DNA from: Prevotellaceae bacterium UBA1746
Lineage (GTDB): Bacteria; Bacteroidota; Bacteroidia; Bacteroidales; Bacteroidaceae
NCBI GenBank assembly: GCA_002314875.1
Contig: DCHS01000035.1
Coordinates: 3,681 to 67,680 of the forward strand
Reading direction: 5' to 3'
DNA: 64,000 nt
Part shown: in pieces, positions 52,087 to 60,931 of the stretch
Layout of the letters: the number at the start of each line of letters is the position of its first letter
Numbering within the stretch: position 1 is the first letter of the stretch
The notes under the pieces: model-generated
What the model saw: the letters and a program-made list of their open reading frames with translations, nothing else
What the model was told of the DNA's origin: nothing
The model's database searches: none
Made by a program: the position numbers and the translations under genes

Positions 52087-55074
52087 TTAGAAAGTAAGAT
52101 TAACGCCGATGTTATAGGTACGGGGACGAGGATATTTGTTACGGTCAATACCGTTTTCAATTTCAGGATCCACGCCGGTGTACTTTGTAATCGTAGCAAC
52201 ATTGCTTACACCTGCTGTCAGACGCAAAGAACTGGTGTTGTTCCAAAGGTGGTCGAAGGTGTAACCGAGGGTAATGTTGTCAAACTTGAAGAAGTCACCC
52301 TTTTCAAGCCAATAGTCGGTATAAAGCTGCTGGAGTTCGAAACCGCTCTCCATGGTGCTGCGAAGGATGTTAGCATAATAGCCCTGGTCGCTGTAAACGC
52401 CTTGCTTGTACTGGTCTGCACGAACGTAGTTGTAAACATACTGGCCGAAGCTTCCGTGACCGTTGATAGCGAGATCCCAGTTCTTATAGCTCAACTGAGT
52501 GTTGAAGCCGAGGTAGTACTTGGGAAGTGCGCTCTTGCCGGTAGCACGACGATATTCGGTAGTACCTACACTGCCGTCCTTCTGGATGAACTGACCTTCA
52601 AGGGGCTTGCCATTGTTGTCGTAAGCCTGCTCTGCAAGGTAGAAGGTGTAAGGACGCTCGTCAACCATGAAGACCTGAACATACTTACCGGTACCACTGA
52701 TAGCACCTGTAGTCACGTAGTTGGTCTCGCTTTCGATAACGTTCAACTTGGTAATCTTAGAATCGCTCCAAGTGAAGTTGAGGCCAACGGTCCAGTTCCA
52801 GTCACGAGTCTTAACGGGAACAGCATTGAGGCTGATTTCAAGACCCTTGTTCTCCATCTTACCAATGTTGGTGGTAACGATGCTACTGAAGTTCGTACCG
52901 CTGATAACGTCGATAGTATTCAAGAGGTTATCGGTGTAGCGCTTATAGTAGTCAATGCTACCATAGATACGGTTACCAATGAAACCGAAGTCGATACCGC
53001 CGTTCCAGGTTGCTGTGCTTTCCCACTTGATATCAGGATCGTAAGCATTGGGACGATAGGTGCGGTACCAGGTGTTACCGAGGCGGTAGCTGGATTCAGG
53101 CTGGCCGTAGGTGAAGGTTCCCATGTAGGGGTAGTCGTTCAAGATATCCTGCTGACCGGTAACACCGTAGCTGGCACGAATCTTAAGGTCTGAGAGAACA
53201 TTCTGCTCCTTGAAGAATTCTTCCTGGCTGACACGCCATGCGAGAGCAACAGAGGGGAAGAGACCCCAACGGTTGTTGGAAGAGAATCGGCTGGAAGCAT
53301 CGGTACGCATGGTAGCGGTAATGAGGTAACGGTCTGCATAAGAGTAGTTTGCACGACCATAGAAGCTGACGAGGTAATATTCGCTCTCACTGCTGAACGG
53401 TGTAGAGAAGTCTTCACCAGCAGTGGTCTGGTTAGTATAGTCGTAGCTGTTCCAGAAGTGCTGCCAACCGTAACCGCCCATGATACCGAACTGATGAACC
53501 TTGTTCCAGGTGTGATCGTAGTTCAAGTAAGCATCGAGGAGGTAGTTCTTCTTCTTGTGGGTTGAGTTGTAATTCTGACCAGTACCGTCCTTCTTAAAGT
53601 CGGTGTACATGGTACCTGCGAGGTCGGGTGTTACACTGCTATACTTACTGCGAAGAATATCGTAGCCGAGGTTAACATTAGCCTTCAAATCTTCAAAACC
53701 ATGAACCTTGTAAACGAGGTTAGCACTTCCGATTGAACGGAGAACCTTATTCCTGTTGTTTTCAAGTTCGAGGGTGGAAACAGGGTTGTTGGGCTGGATA
53801 GCCATAGGAGCACCACCGTTTTCCCAAATGAAGTAACCGAGACCGGGATCTGTAGCTGCGGTGCTGCTTCCCGTCATAGGAGAACGGGTAGGATCGTAAT
53901 TCAACGCGCTGCTGAATACGGAACCGCTCACCTGACGATTGTTTTCATTAGAAACCTTAAGATTAAGGGTTGCTGTGAGGTGATTGTCGAAGAAAGAGGG
54001 AGCAATATTTCCACCGAAAGTAGTACGCTGGTAATTGCTGTTACGGATAATACCGTTCTGGTCGTTATAACCTACACTTACACGGAAAGGAGTATCAATC
54101 TTCTTAATCTTGCCGCTTACTGCTACGTTCTGGTCAGTACTGAATGCGGTCTGAGTAACTTCCTTCACCCAGTCGGTGTTGGCATTGCCGAAGTCAGGAT
54201 TTGAAGGAACACCAGTTACAGTGGGAACGAATGCCTTGAATTCTTCTGCACTAAGAACATCAAGAGTCTTGGCAATCTGGCTGATTGCAAAGTTTGCACT
54301 ATAGTCAACCTTGATGCGGTCAGCACCCTTCTTGGTGGTAATAACGATGACACCGTTTGAAGCACGGCTACCGTAGATAGCGGTTGCACTTGCGTCCTTC
54401 AATACAGAGAAAGTTTCGATATCGTTGGGATTGATGGAACCGATAATGTTCTTTGCACCCTCAATAGTTGAGTTATCAACAGGAACACCGTCAATAACGA
54501 TCAACGGATCGTTGGAAGCGGAAAGAGAAGCACCGCTACGGATACGGATTGTTGCACCATCGCCAGGAGCACCACCGTTAGTAACGATGTTTACACCGGC
54601 AACCTTACCCACCAAAGCATCTTGTGCGCTTACACGGTTACCCTTGTTGAGTTCATCGGGCTTGATAGCCTGGATACTACCGGTTGCATCGCTCTTACGA
54701 ACGCTACCGTAACCGATAACCACAGCTTCGCCGAGGTCATTTGCGGTTTCCTCGAGGGTTACTGCGAGTTCGCCACCAGTCCATTTTACATCCTGCGTAG
54801 TAAAGCCGATGCAAGAGATAGTGATAGTTTCACCTGCCTTAACACCGGTCAATGTGAATGCACCATCGTTATCACAAATGGTACCCTTGTTACTGTTCTT
54901 GATTCGTACGGTGGCACCGACTACGGGTTCACCATTCGCATCCTTAACAACACCCTTGCAGGCGTTCTGTTGCTGTACGATAGCAATGGTTTCAGCAGCA
55001 TAGGCATGGCTTGCGCCCAAGCTCAGGAAACCGAAAGCTAACAGCATACTCAATCTGACTGATTTCTTGTTCAT
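52087..55074 (-). CDS. SusC/RagA-type TonB-dependent outer-membrane transporter, pair 2
   Basis: 995 aa. Signal peptide ending near AYAAE, then a carboxypeptidase-D-like domain (GVVKDANGEPVVGATVRIKN), TonB-box-like LGEAVVIGYGSVRKSD, plug (SVLKDASATAIYGSRASNGV) and a barrel ending GVNLTF. Its leader and first domain resemble those of the pair 1 SusC. It is first in a three-gene operon with susD and the histidine acid phosphatase. Confidence 0.95.
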   Translation of the reverse strand: MNKKSVRLSMLLAFGFLSLGASHAYAAETIAIVQQQNACKGVVKDANGEPVVGATVRIKNSNKGTICDNDGAFTLTGVKAGETITISCIGFTTQDVKWTGGELAVTLEETANDLGEAVVIGYGSVRKSDATGSIQAIKPDELNKGNRVSAQDALVGKVAGVNIVTNGGAPGDGATIRIRSGASLSASNDPLIVIDGVPVDNSTIEGAKNIIGSINPNDIETFSVLKDASATAIYGSRASNGVIVITTKKGADRIKVDYSANFAISQIAKTLDVLSAEEFKAFVPTVTGVPSNPDFGNANTDWVKEVTQTAFSTDQNVAVSGKIKKIDTPFRVSVGYNDQNGIIRNSNYQRTTFGGNIAPSFFDNHLTATLNLKVSNENNRQVSGSVFSSALNYDPTRSPMTGSSTAATDPGLGYFIWENGGAPMAIQPNNPVSTLELENNRNKVLRSIGSANLVYKVHGFEDLKANVNLGYDILRSKYSSVTPDLAGTMYTDFKKDGTGQNYNSTHKKKNYLLDAYLNYDHTWNKVHQFGIMGGYGWQHFWNSYDYTNQTTAGEDFSTPFSSESEYYLVSFYGRANYSYADRYLITATMRTDASSRFSSNNRWGLFPSVALAWRVSQEEFFKEQNVLSDLKIRASYGVTGQQDILNDYPYMGTFTYGQPESSYRLGNTWYRTYRPNAYDPDIKWESTATWNGGIDFGFIGNRIYGSIDYYKRYTDNLLNTIDVISGTNFSSIVTTNIGKMENKGLEISLNAVPVKTRDWNWTVGLNFTWSDSKITKLNVIESETNYVTTGAISGTGKYVQVFMVDERPYTFYLAEQAYDNNGKPLEGQFIQKDGSVGTTEYRRATGKSALPKYYLGFNTQLSYKNWDLAINGHGSFGQYVYNYVRADQYKQGVYSDQGYYANILRSTMESGFELQQLYTDYWLEKGDFFKFDNITLGYTFDHLWNNTSSLRLTAGVSNVATITKYTGVDPEIENGIDRNKYPRPRTYNIGVNLTF

Positions 55075-55180
55075 GGTCTTGATGAGGTTTTTGGTTATAA
55101 ATATATATATTAGATGTGTTTTTCTATAATTCTATGCAAGAACCGCTTACTTTTATTTTGCTTTCTTGAGTTTGCGATTG

Positions 55181-55211
55181 CAAAGGTACGGCAAGAAATG
55201 CAGTTTGTCAA
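55181..55211 (-). promoter_or_regulatory. Promoter of the SusCD-phosphatase operon
   Basis: On the minus strand TTG (55211-55209), exactly 20 bases, TACCTTTG (55188-55181). Confidence 0.8.
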
Positions 55212-55244
55212 GAGCACGAAAGATTTGGTAAGTCTTTGGTAAAT

Positions 55245-55285
55245 ACAAAACCGCTGATAATCAGAGAAAATCCAATTATCAGCGG
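55245..55285 (-). terminator. Terminator of the DUF6377 regulator gene
   Basis: CCGCTGATAAT (55251-55261) pairs with ATTATCAGCGG (55275-55285); on the minus strand the stem is followed by TTTTGTATTT. Confidence 0.8.
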
Positions 55286-55374
55286 ATATAAAAAAGTAAG
55301 TTTTAAGTAAGGCAAAAACTGTTAGTTTGGCATGTCTATAGCGCCTATGGTATGCTCAAGATGTCCACTTTGAG

Positions 55375-57006
55375 TTAAAGCCTTTGTACACGCTCTACAA
55401 ACTCCTCACGGGGGATACCGACATGGCTGCGAACCTTCACGCGGTAGTTATAAATCGTCTGCGATGAATAACCAAGGAAAGAGGCTATCTTTGTGCTGTC
55501 GGTGATACCCAGACGGACGAGCGCATAAATACGAAGTTCCGGAGAGAGAAGTTCACCGGCCTTCGGCTGGAATCTCTCGCCATCATTCATCAGGGCATTG
55601 AACTTTTCTATAAAGTTCGGGAAGAGCTCGAGGAATATGGCATCAAACTGACGGAAGAGATCCTTCTTCGACTTGGCACCGACAGGAGAATTGAGGGCTG
55701 TGAGCAGTTCCTTTTCATTTCCCTTCTTAGCCTTTCTCAGCAACGAGATACGGTAATCCTCCATATCGTTGATATAAAGCGAGCAGATATTGAAGAGCTG
55801 GGCAATATATTCTTCCTTGATTTTATTGGCCTCCCGCAACTGAGCATTCAAGGTGGCGAGTTCTTCGGTATGTTCGGTTAAGCGTTCCTCATGCGCTGAG
55901 AGTTCACGATTCTTTTCATCAAGTACTTTCTTCACTTCTGCCAAGTTCTTGTTTCTACGCGAGAGAACATATAGCAATCCCAGAAGACCGATAATAGACA
56001 CACCAAGAACTAGCATGAAGATCCATGTTTCAAATCTGTCTTTCTTAATGGCCTCTTCTCGTGCTGCTGTTATGATCGGCAAGAATTCTGCAACCTGAAC
56101 CAGACGGTTGCGAGCATCACTGAACATGATGTCATTCAACGCAGTAGTAATATAATAATAGGCGTGTTGCAGATCGCCCATTTCATAGAGTTGCTGGCCC
56201 AACGTCTGCAAAGCGGTATAACTCTTCTTGCCTTCTTTTTTATCCAAAATAGATGCCTGGGCGAGATAGATGACACTCTGCATATTATCTCCCATCAGTT
56301 TATATAGTTCTGCCAAAACCGTACAGGTAACCGCATTATTCCAAACGGAATCCGGCTGAGATTTCTCATATTCCACCAAATAAGCAAGCGCCTCGCGGTA
56401 CTTTCCCTCGGACTTCATTATCTGACTGATATTGCTCACAGCACCAGAGGTATCAGAGGGTCTAATCGCTGCAATGGAGTCGCGATAAGCACGCATTTTT
56501 CGCTGGTATTCCATGCGCTCTTCGTCATTAGATGAAGTTTGGGAAAGGGCGTAATACAGACTGTGATTCAAGTAAAAATACTGACTGGCATGAGTAGAAA
56601 CGTACTTGCGATCGGTCTGGCGAAGTCGATTTGCTGCCTCTTCATAGCGGGCCAGGCGCATCAATCCCTCTGCTTCTGCCAACAAGGCCTGCTGTAAGAG
56701 TTCATGATCATGGAGGGATTCTGCCAGAGTGTGGCAGGTACGAGCGTAATAATAAGTGGAATCTTCACGATACTTTTTGTAACGCTGGAAAAGAATATAG
56801 GAATGTTCGTAGCGGGAACGGTCGTCCACTGCCTCATTGAAGGCCATACGATGACGATAGATACTTTGCTGGCGCTCTGCATCGATTTTTGGCGTACGTT
56901 CTATCACGGCGTCCAATTCGCGGAGAAGCGAATCCAAACGATGTCTCTGTGCAAATGTCGTACTTGCCGTCAATAATAATATTAATAGGAGTAAAAAGCG
57001 TTTCAT
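55375..57006 (-). CDS. DUF6377-type TPR membrane regulator
   Basis: 543 aa from the ATG at 57006. Signal peptide of ~19 residues, TPR-like helices (~30-330), one transmembrane segment (FMLVLGVSIIGLLGLLYVLSR), a coiled coil (~375-425) and a C-terminal HTH-like domain (LSPELRIYALVRLGITDSTKIASFLGYSSQTIYNYRVKVRS). This matches the Bacteroidetes DUF6377 family, which is often beside SusC/SusD pairs and probably regulates them. It has its own promoter and terminator. It is organised like the TPR regulator at 24092 but is not closely related at the C terminus. Confidence 0.85.
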   Translation of the reverse strand: MKRFLLLLILLLTASTTFAQRHRLDSLLRELDAVIERTPKIDAERQQSIYRHRMAFNEAVDDRSRYEHSYILFQRYKKYREDSTYYYARTCHTLAESLHDHELLQQALLAEAEGLMRLARYEEAANRLRQTDRKYVSTHASQYFYLNHSLYYALSQTSSNDEERMEYQRKMRAYRDSIAAIRPSDTSGAVSNISQIMKSEGKYREALAYLVEYEKSQPDSVWNNAVTCTVLAELYKLMGDNMQSVIYLAQASILDKKEGKKSYTALQTLGQQLYEMGDLQHAYYYITTALNDIMFSDARNRLVQVAEFLPIITAAREEAIKKDRFETWIFMLVLGVSIIGLLGLLYVLSRRNKNLAEVKKVLDEKNRELSAHEERLTEHTEELATLNAQLREANKIKEEYIAQLFNICSLYINDMEDYRISLLRKAKKGNEKELLTALNSPVGAKSKKDLFRQFDAIFLELFPNFIEKFNALMNDGERFQPKAGELLSPELRIYALVRLGITDSTKIASFLGYSSQTIYNYRVKVRSHVGIPREEFVERVQRL

Positions 57007-57025
57007 AGTATAAAGTTTGTGCTTG

Positions 57026-57056
57026 CAAAAGTAGACAAAAAACAGCATTCCTCCAA
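57026..57056 (-). promoter_or_regulatory. Promoter of the DUF6377 regulator gene
   Basis: On the minus strand TTG (57056-57054), 20 bases, TACTTTTG (57033-57026). Confidence 0.8.
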
Positions 57057-57080
57057 GTTTTTTCTCAAAAATTGCACTTT

Positions 57081-57114
57081 GCAACTTAGTTGCGAACTCT
57101 TCGTTTTACCTTTG
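57081..57114 (+). promoter_or_regulatory. P-type ATPase promoter element with palindrome
   Basis: TACCTTTG at 57107-57114 is the -7 element. A palindrome GCAACTTAGTTGC (57081-57093) occupies the -33 region in place of a well-spaced TTG, as expected for a regulated metal promoter. Binding by the nearby Fur-family protein is inference. Confidence 0.55.
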
Positions 57115-57164
57115 CACCCAGAAACTAGAAAAAAGACGCTTTGGCGTTTGTAAAACTTTATATT

Positions 57165-59129
57165 ATGTCACACGATCTTCATCACGAAAAAGGATGTAAC
57201 GGACACTGCCATGAGCACGAGCATGGTTCTCATGGTAAACTTGCCGCTATCATCATTTCCGCCGTACTCCTCGGCATTGCAGTCTATATTGAACACACTT
57301 TTCAACTTCCTCTATGGCAGTTGTTACTCATCTATCTCGTCCCCTATCTCATTGTAGGCCACGAGACACTGAAAGAGGCTGCTGAAGGCCTCATACATGG
57401 CGAAGCACTCAACGAGGACTTTCTGATGAGTATTGCCACTATCGGCGCTCTCGCCATCGGTTTTCTCCCTGGCGCTGAGAACCAGTTCCCTGAAGCAGTC
57501 TTCGTCATGCTGTTCTTCCAGATCGGCGAACTCTTTGAAGGCTATGCAGAAGGAAAGAGCCGTGAAAGCATCAGCCATCTAATGGACATCCGTCCCGATG
57601 TAGCTAATGTAGAACGAGAAGGAACAGTCTCTGCTGTCGCTCCCGACACCATTAATGTAGGTGAGATTATCGTTGTCCGTCCTGGCGAGAAAATTCCTCT
57701 CGACGGCATAATCATTGAAGGTGCATCAAGTCTCAACACGGTAGCCTTGACGGGCGAAAGTGCTCCGCGAGAAGTTGCTGTGGACGATGAAATCATCTCC
57801 GGCTGCGTCAACCTCTCCGGCGTTCTCCGTATTCGCACCACGAAGTCTTTCGGCGAGAGTACGGTTTCCAAAATTATCAACCTCGTTGAAAATGCCAGCG
57901 AAAGCAAGTCGAAGAGCGAGAACTTCATTTCCCGCTTTGCCCATATCTACACCCCCATCGTTGTCATCGGTGCTGCACTCATTGCCGTCCTTCCACCACT
58001 CTTCGGATTCGGAAGTTTCTCAACATGGCTACTCCGCGCTTTGACCTTCCTCGTTGTCAGTTGTCCCTGCGCCCTCGTCATCTCTGTTCCTCTGACCTTC
58101 TTTGGCGGCATTGGCGGTGCTTCCCGCAAGGGTATTCTCATCAAGGGTTCCAGCTATATGGATACACTGGCCAAGGTCGGAACGGTTGTCTTCGACAAGA
58201 CAGGAACGCTTACCAAGGGTGTATTCAGGGTCTCTGCAGTCCATACTGGCAGTCACGACCATGATGAGGAGAAGGAGCATCATCTCCTGCATCTTGCCGC
58301 CCATGTAGAGCATTTCTCTACACACCCTATTGCAGCTGCTCTCCGCGAAGCTTTCCCCTGCGAACACGATGACTGTGTTACAACGGATGTGCGTGAAATT
58401 GCCGGACACGGTATTGAAGCTGTTGTCAACGGGCAGAAGGTTGCTGTCGGTAATAAGAAGATGATGCGAGCTTCTATTGCAAATCTTGATGAATCGCTTT
58501 TGGAGTGCCAGCATGTTGGAACGATTATCCACATCGCCATCGACGGCGAATACGCAGGCCATATCGTCATCAGCGACCAGGCTAAGGAAGATGCCCAAGA
58601 GGCCATTACAGCCCTCAAGAAGGCAGGAGTGGAACGCACGGTTATGCTCACAGGAGATCGCGAAGAGGTTGCGGAAAATGTTGCCCAGGATCTTGGTCTC
58701 GATGAGTATTATGCTGAACTGCTGCCTACGGATAAGGTGACGCATGTAGAGCGTCTTCTTGCTTCCGCCAAGGCACTAAAAAATCCCCGACTGGCATTTG
58801 TCGGAGATGGTATCAATGATGCACCTGTATTAGCGCGTGCTGATGTCGGTATTGCCATGGGGGGGCTCGGCAGTGATGCCGCTATCGAAGCTGCTGACAT
58901 TGTCCTGATGGACGATCAGCCTTCAAAGATAGCTACTGCCATTGCCATTGCAAAACGCACACTGCGTATTGCTGCTCAAAATACCTGGTTCGCTATTGGT
59001 GTCAAGGTGGCGGTCCTCATCCTTGCTACCTTTGGTCTCGCAACAATGTGGATGGCTGTCTTCGCAGATGTCGGCGTCACTGTCCTCGCTGTCCTCAACG
59101 CTATGAGAGCTTTGAGAACTAGGGAATAA
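57165..59129 (+). CDS. Zn/Cd/Co-type heavy-metal translocating P1B ATPase
   Basis: 654 aa from the ATG at 57165. The N terminus is His-rich (HDLHHEKGCNGHCHEHEHGS) in place of an HMA domain. The metal-binding CPC is at residues 300-302 (VVSCPCALVISVPL), the phosphorylation site DKTGTLT at 344-350, and TGES, HP (FSTHPIAAAL) and GDGINDAP motifs are present. These features fit a ZntA-like efflux pump of the inner membrane. The convergent Fur-family gene is also His-rich, which suggests a shared zinc role. Confidence 0.92.
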   Translation: MSHDLHHEKGCNGHCHEHEHGSHGKLAAIIISAVLLGIAVYIEHTFQLPLWQLLLIYLVPYLIVGHETLKEAAEGLIHGEALNEDFLMSIATIGALAIGFLPGAENQFPEAVFVMLFFQIGELFEGYAEGKSRESISHLMDIRPDVANVEREGTVSAVAPDTINVGEIIVVRPGEKIPLDGIIIEGASSLNTVALTGESAPREVAVDDEIISGCVNLSGVLRIRTTKSFGESTVSKIINLVENASESKSKSENFISRFAHIYTPIVVIGAALIAVLPPLFGFGSFSTWLLRALTFLVVSCPCALVISVPLTFFGGIGGASRKGILIKGSSYMDTLAKVGTVVFDKTGTLTKGVFRVSAVHTGSHDHDEEKEHHLLHLAAHVEHFSTHPIAAALREAFPCEHDDCVTTDVREIAGHGIEAVVNGQKVAVGNKKMMRASIANLDESLLECQHVGTIIHIAIDGEYAGHIVISDQAKEDAQEAITALKKAGVERTVMLTGDREEVAENVAQDLGLDEYYAELLPTDKVTHVERLLASAKALKNPRLAFVGDGINDAPVLARADVGIAMGGLGSDAAIEAADIVLMDDQPSKIATAIAIAKRTLRIAAQNTWFAIGVKVAVLILATFGLATMWMAVFADVGVTVLAVLNAMRALRTRE

Positions 59130-59154
59130 CCCATCGAACACTCTACAAGCTAGC

Positions 59155-59186
59155 GATAAACTCAAGGCGCTCACCTTGAGTTTATC
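59155..59186. terminator. Perfect hairpin between convergent ATPase and Fur genes
   Basis: GATAAACTCAAGG (59155-59167) pairs perfectly with CCTTGAGTTTATC (59174-59186). It includes the stop codon of the Fur-family gene. No T-run follows on either side, so termination may be partial. Confidence 0.65.
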
Positions 59187-59604
59187 TCCAAGAATGTCTG
59201 CATTTTGCACAGACGCCCTTTACGACATACTCCGTCTCTGTCACCTCAAAATCCTGAGGGATAGGGACGGTTGGTATTTCTACCTGGTCCAAACACCAGG
59301 TCTTGTGGCAGACGGTACAAGTAAGATGAACATGGCCATGATGATGCTCGTGGTCGTCGCAATGGCACACGCAGTATTTCTGACTGCCAGAACCGTCATC
59401 GATGAGATGCAACAAATGGGCATCAGCAAAGAGCGTCAAGGCCCTGAAAATCGTGGACTTATCCACGGTTACCAGAGCATCTTCAAGGTCAGATAGACTG
59501 AAAGCGTCATGCATACGTTCGCGGATGGTACGCCATACCAACAGGCGGACGGCTGTCACACGAATTTCCGCAGCAGATAGTTCTTCTTCAAAAGTCATAG
59601 TCAT
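59182..59604 (-). CDS. Fur-family metalloregulator (Zur-like)
   Basis: About 140 aa from the ATG of MTMTFEEELS. A winged helix (LSDLEDALVTVDKSTIFRALTLF) precedes a dimerisation domain with a His-rich site (CDDHEHHHGHVHLTC) and the two structural-zinc pairs CTVC and CAKC. The His-rich segment favours zinc over iron. Its promoter overlaps a perfect inverted repeat, consistent with self-control. The efflux ATPase is its convergent neighbour. Confidence 0.88.
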   Translation of the reverse strand: MTMTFEEELSAAEIRVTAVRLLVWRTIRERMHDAFSLSDLEDALVTVDKSTIFRALTLFADAHLLHLIDDGSGSQKYCVCHCDDHEHHHGHVHLTCTVCHKTWCLDQVEIPTVPIPQDFEVTETEYVVKGVCAKCRHSWR

Positions 59605-59614
59605 GAATTTTCTG

Positions 59615-59646
59615 CAAAAATACGACTTTTCTTGTTTAAGAACAAG
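59615..59646 (-). promoter_or_regulatory. Promoter of the Fur-family gene with overlapping inverted repeat
   Basis: On the minus strand TTG (59645-59643), 20 bases, TATTTTTG (59622-59615). The inverted repeat CTTGTTTAAGAACAAG (59631-59646) covers the -33 element, a likely operator. Confidence 0.75.
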
Positions 59647-59664
59647 TTTTTCCAAATTTATTCG

Positions 59665-59672
59665 TACTTTTG
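59665..59672 (+). promoter_or_regulatory. -7 element upstream of the kinase-AraC gene
   Basis: TACTTTTG, divergent from the Fur-family promoter. No TTG lies at the expected distance. Transcription would start near 59680 and run through the ATAAACCTT repeats. Confidence 0.5.
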
Positions 59673-59680
59673 CAGTTCTT

Positions 59681-59788
59681 TAAACCCTATAAACCCATAA
59701 ACTCAATAAACTTTGGTAGGTGCCTGCCGTAGGCAGGTCCATAAACCCCATAAACCTTATAAACCTTATAAACCTTATAAACTCCTAA
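59681..59788. repeat. 9-bp-period ATAAACCTT repeat with embedded palindrome
   Basis: Nine or more ATAAACCYY units, interrupted by TGCCTGCCGTAGGCAGG (59721-59737), a small inverted repeat. The last units end directly at the kinase-AraC coding region and hold the in-frame stop at 59778. Confidence 0.75.
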
Positions 59789-59885
59789 TCTTATCGCCTC
59801 CTCCTTTCTTCCCATACTCTCCATCACCGGCTCCGACAATACGGGCGGTAGCGGTATTCAGGCTGACATCCAAACTATCTCAGCC
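59781..59885 (+). other. Conserved N-terminal kinase coding segment without a standard start codon
   Basis: In frame with the gene at 59886, this stretch reads PILSITGSDNTGGSGIQADI and then QTISALGGYAM, exactly the N terminus of ThiD/pyridoxal kinase-type enzymes. The frame is open back to a TAA at 59778, yet contains no ATG, GTG or TTG before the TTG at 59886. ATA at 59814 or ATC at 59793 would be needed for a full-length protein. Confidence 0.75.
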
Positions 59886-60875
59886 TTGGGAGGATATGCC
59901 ATGTCGGCTGTGACCGCTATCACCATTCAAGACGAACACCACATTCAGCGCATACAGCCTCTTCCCGCTGAACTTATCCTAGGCCAGACGCGATCTGTCC
60001 TTCAAGCACAAGTACCGGCAGCCATCAAGATTGGTCTTCTCCCCGATGCAGAAACCATTCATGCCTTACGTGATGAAATCGGAGGCTATCCCAATATCGT
60101 CTGTGCCCCGGGTATCATCTCCTCCCACGGCCATTCCCTCCTCGACGAGAAAGGTCTGCATGCGCTCCGCCACAGCCTTCTACCGCAAACCCGCGTCCTG
60201 ACCATTCGCTGTGATGCCGCAGAAATACTGCTGGGCATGGCCATTCGAACGCAAGACGATATGCTGACAGCAGCAAAGACTTTTACCGAACTTGGAACAG
60301 AGGCTGTACTGCTCCGCGGAGGCCATACGGTTGAAGGACGACTGACTGCACTCCTCTACACCGCTGATGAACACCGTTTCTTTTCTTCACCCAATATGAA
60401 GGGCTGGCAGCGTCATGGTGTCGGAGGAGCACTTTCTACCGCCATCACTGTCTATCTTGCCTTGGGGGACGATGTTTTTTCAGCAGTCTCCCATGCTCAC
60501 ACCTATGTCCACAGCCAGATTGTCTATGCTGTGTCCTCCCCCGAGAAACCTTGTCGTGCGACGGATCTTTATAACCAACTGATGACGCTTCTTTCAGCGC
60601 ATTATCAGGAGGCTCACGATGTTGCGTTCTATGCCGACCGTCTCTGCATTACCACCCGCTATCTGGGACAGATTACTGAGAAGATCCTTGGGAAAAGTCC
60701 CAAGCAAATCATCGCAGACTATCTCCTGCAAGAGGCCCTCACCCTCCTCGGTAATTCCCGCATGACCATCCAGGAAATCTCCCATTATCTCGGATTCTCC
60801 TCTCAAGCCTCGTTCTGCAACTTCTTCCGCAAGCAGACGGGTAAAACGCCTTCAAATCACCGCCTGGATTTATAA
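59886..60875 (+). CDS. ThiD/pyridoxal-kinase-like domain fused to AraC-type DNA-binding domain
   Basis: 329 aa from TTG at 59886; conserved kinase sequence continues upstream to about 59800. Residues 1-215 follow the ThiD ribokinase-like fold (LGGYAMSAVTAITIQ, VPAAIKIGLLPD, AVLLRGGH). The usual HGTGC active-site motif reads HGVGG (177-181), so Gly181 replaces the catalytic Cys, and phosphorylation may be lost. Residues ~228-325 are a two-HTH AraC domain (DVAFYADRLCITTRYLGQIT, TIQEISHYLGFSSQASFCNF, RKQTGKTPSNHR). With pdxS and pdxT next, a vitamin B6 or HMP sensor controlling them is the best reading; this is inference. Confidence 0.85.
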   Translation: MGGYAMSAVTAITIQDEHHIQRIQPLPAELILGQTRSVLQAQVPAAIKIGLLPDAETIHALRDEIGGYPNIVCAPGIISSHGHSLLDEKGLHALRHSLLPQTRVLTIRCDAAEILLGMAIRTQDDMLTAAKTFTELGTEAVLLRGGHTVEGRLTALLYTADEHRFFSSPNMKGWQRHGVGGALSTAITVYLALGDDVFSAVSHAHTYVHSQIVYAVSSPEKPCRATDLYNQLMTLLSAHYQEAHDVAFYADRLCITTRYLGQITEKILGKSPKQIIADYLLQEALTLLGNSRMTIQEISHYLGFSSQASFCNFFRKQTGKTPSNHRLDL

Positions 60876-60896
60876 ATATCGGAATACATTTTAATC

Positions 60897-60931
60897 AAAA
60901 AGGAACGAATTTTTGTTCGTTCCTTTTTTTT
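60897..60931 (+). terminator. Terminator overlapping the pdxS promoter
   Basis: GGAACGAA (60902-60909) pairs with TTCGTTCC (60916-60923), extended by A and T runs, followed by T. It ends the kinase-AraC gene transcript. Confidence 0.8.

Larger units (their letters stand above)
55075..55374. other. Regulatory gap upstream of SusC/SusD pair 2
   Basis: 300 bases without a gene. It holds the ~100-base leader and promoter of susC (55181-55211) and the terminator of the upstream regulator gene (55245-55285). Confidence 0.7.
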
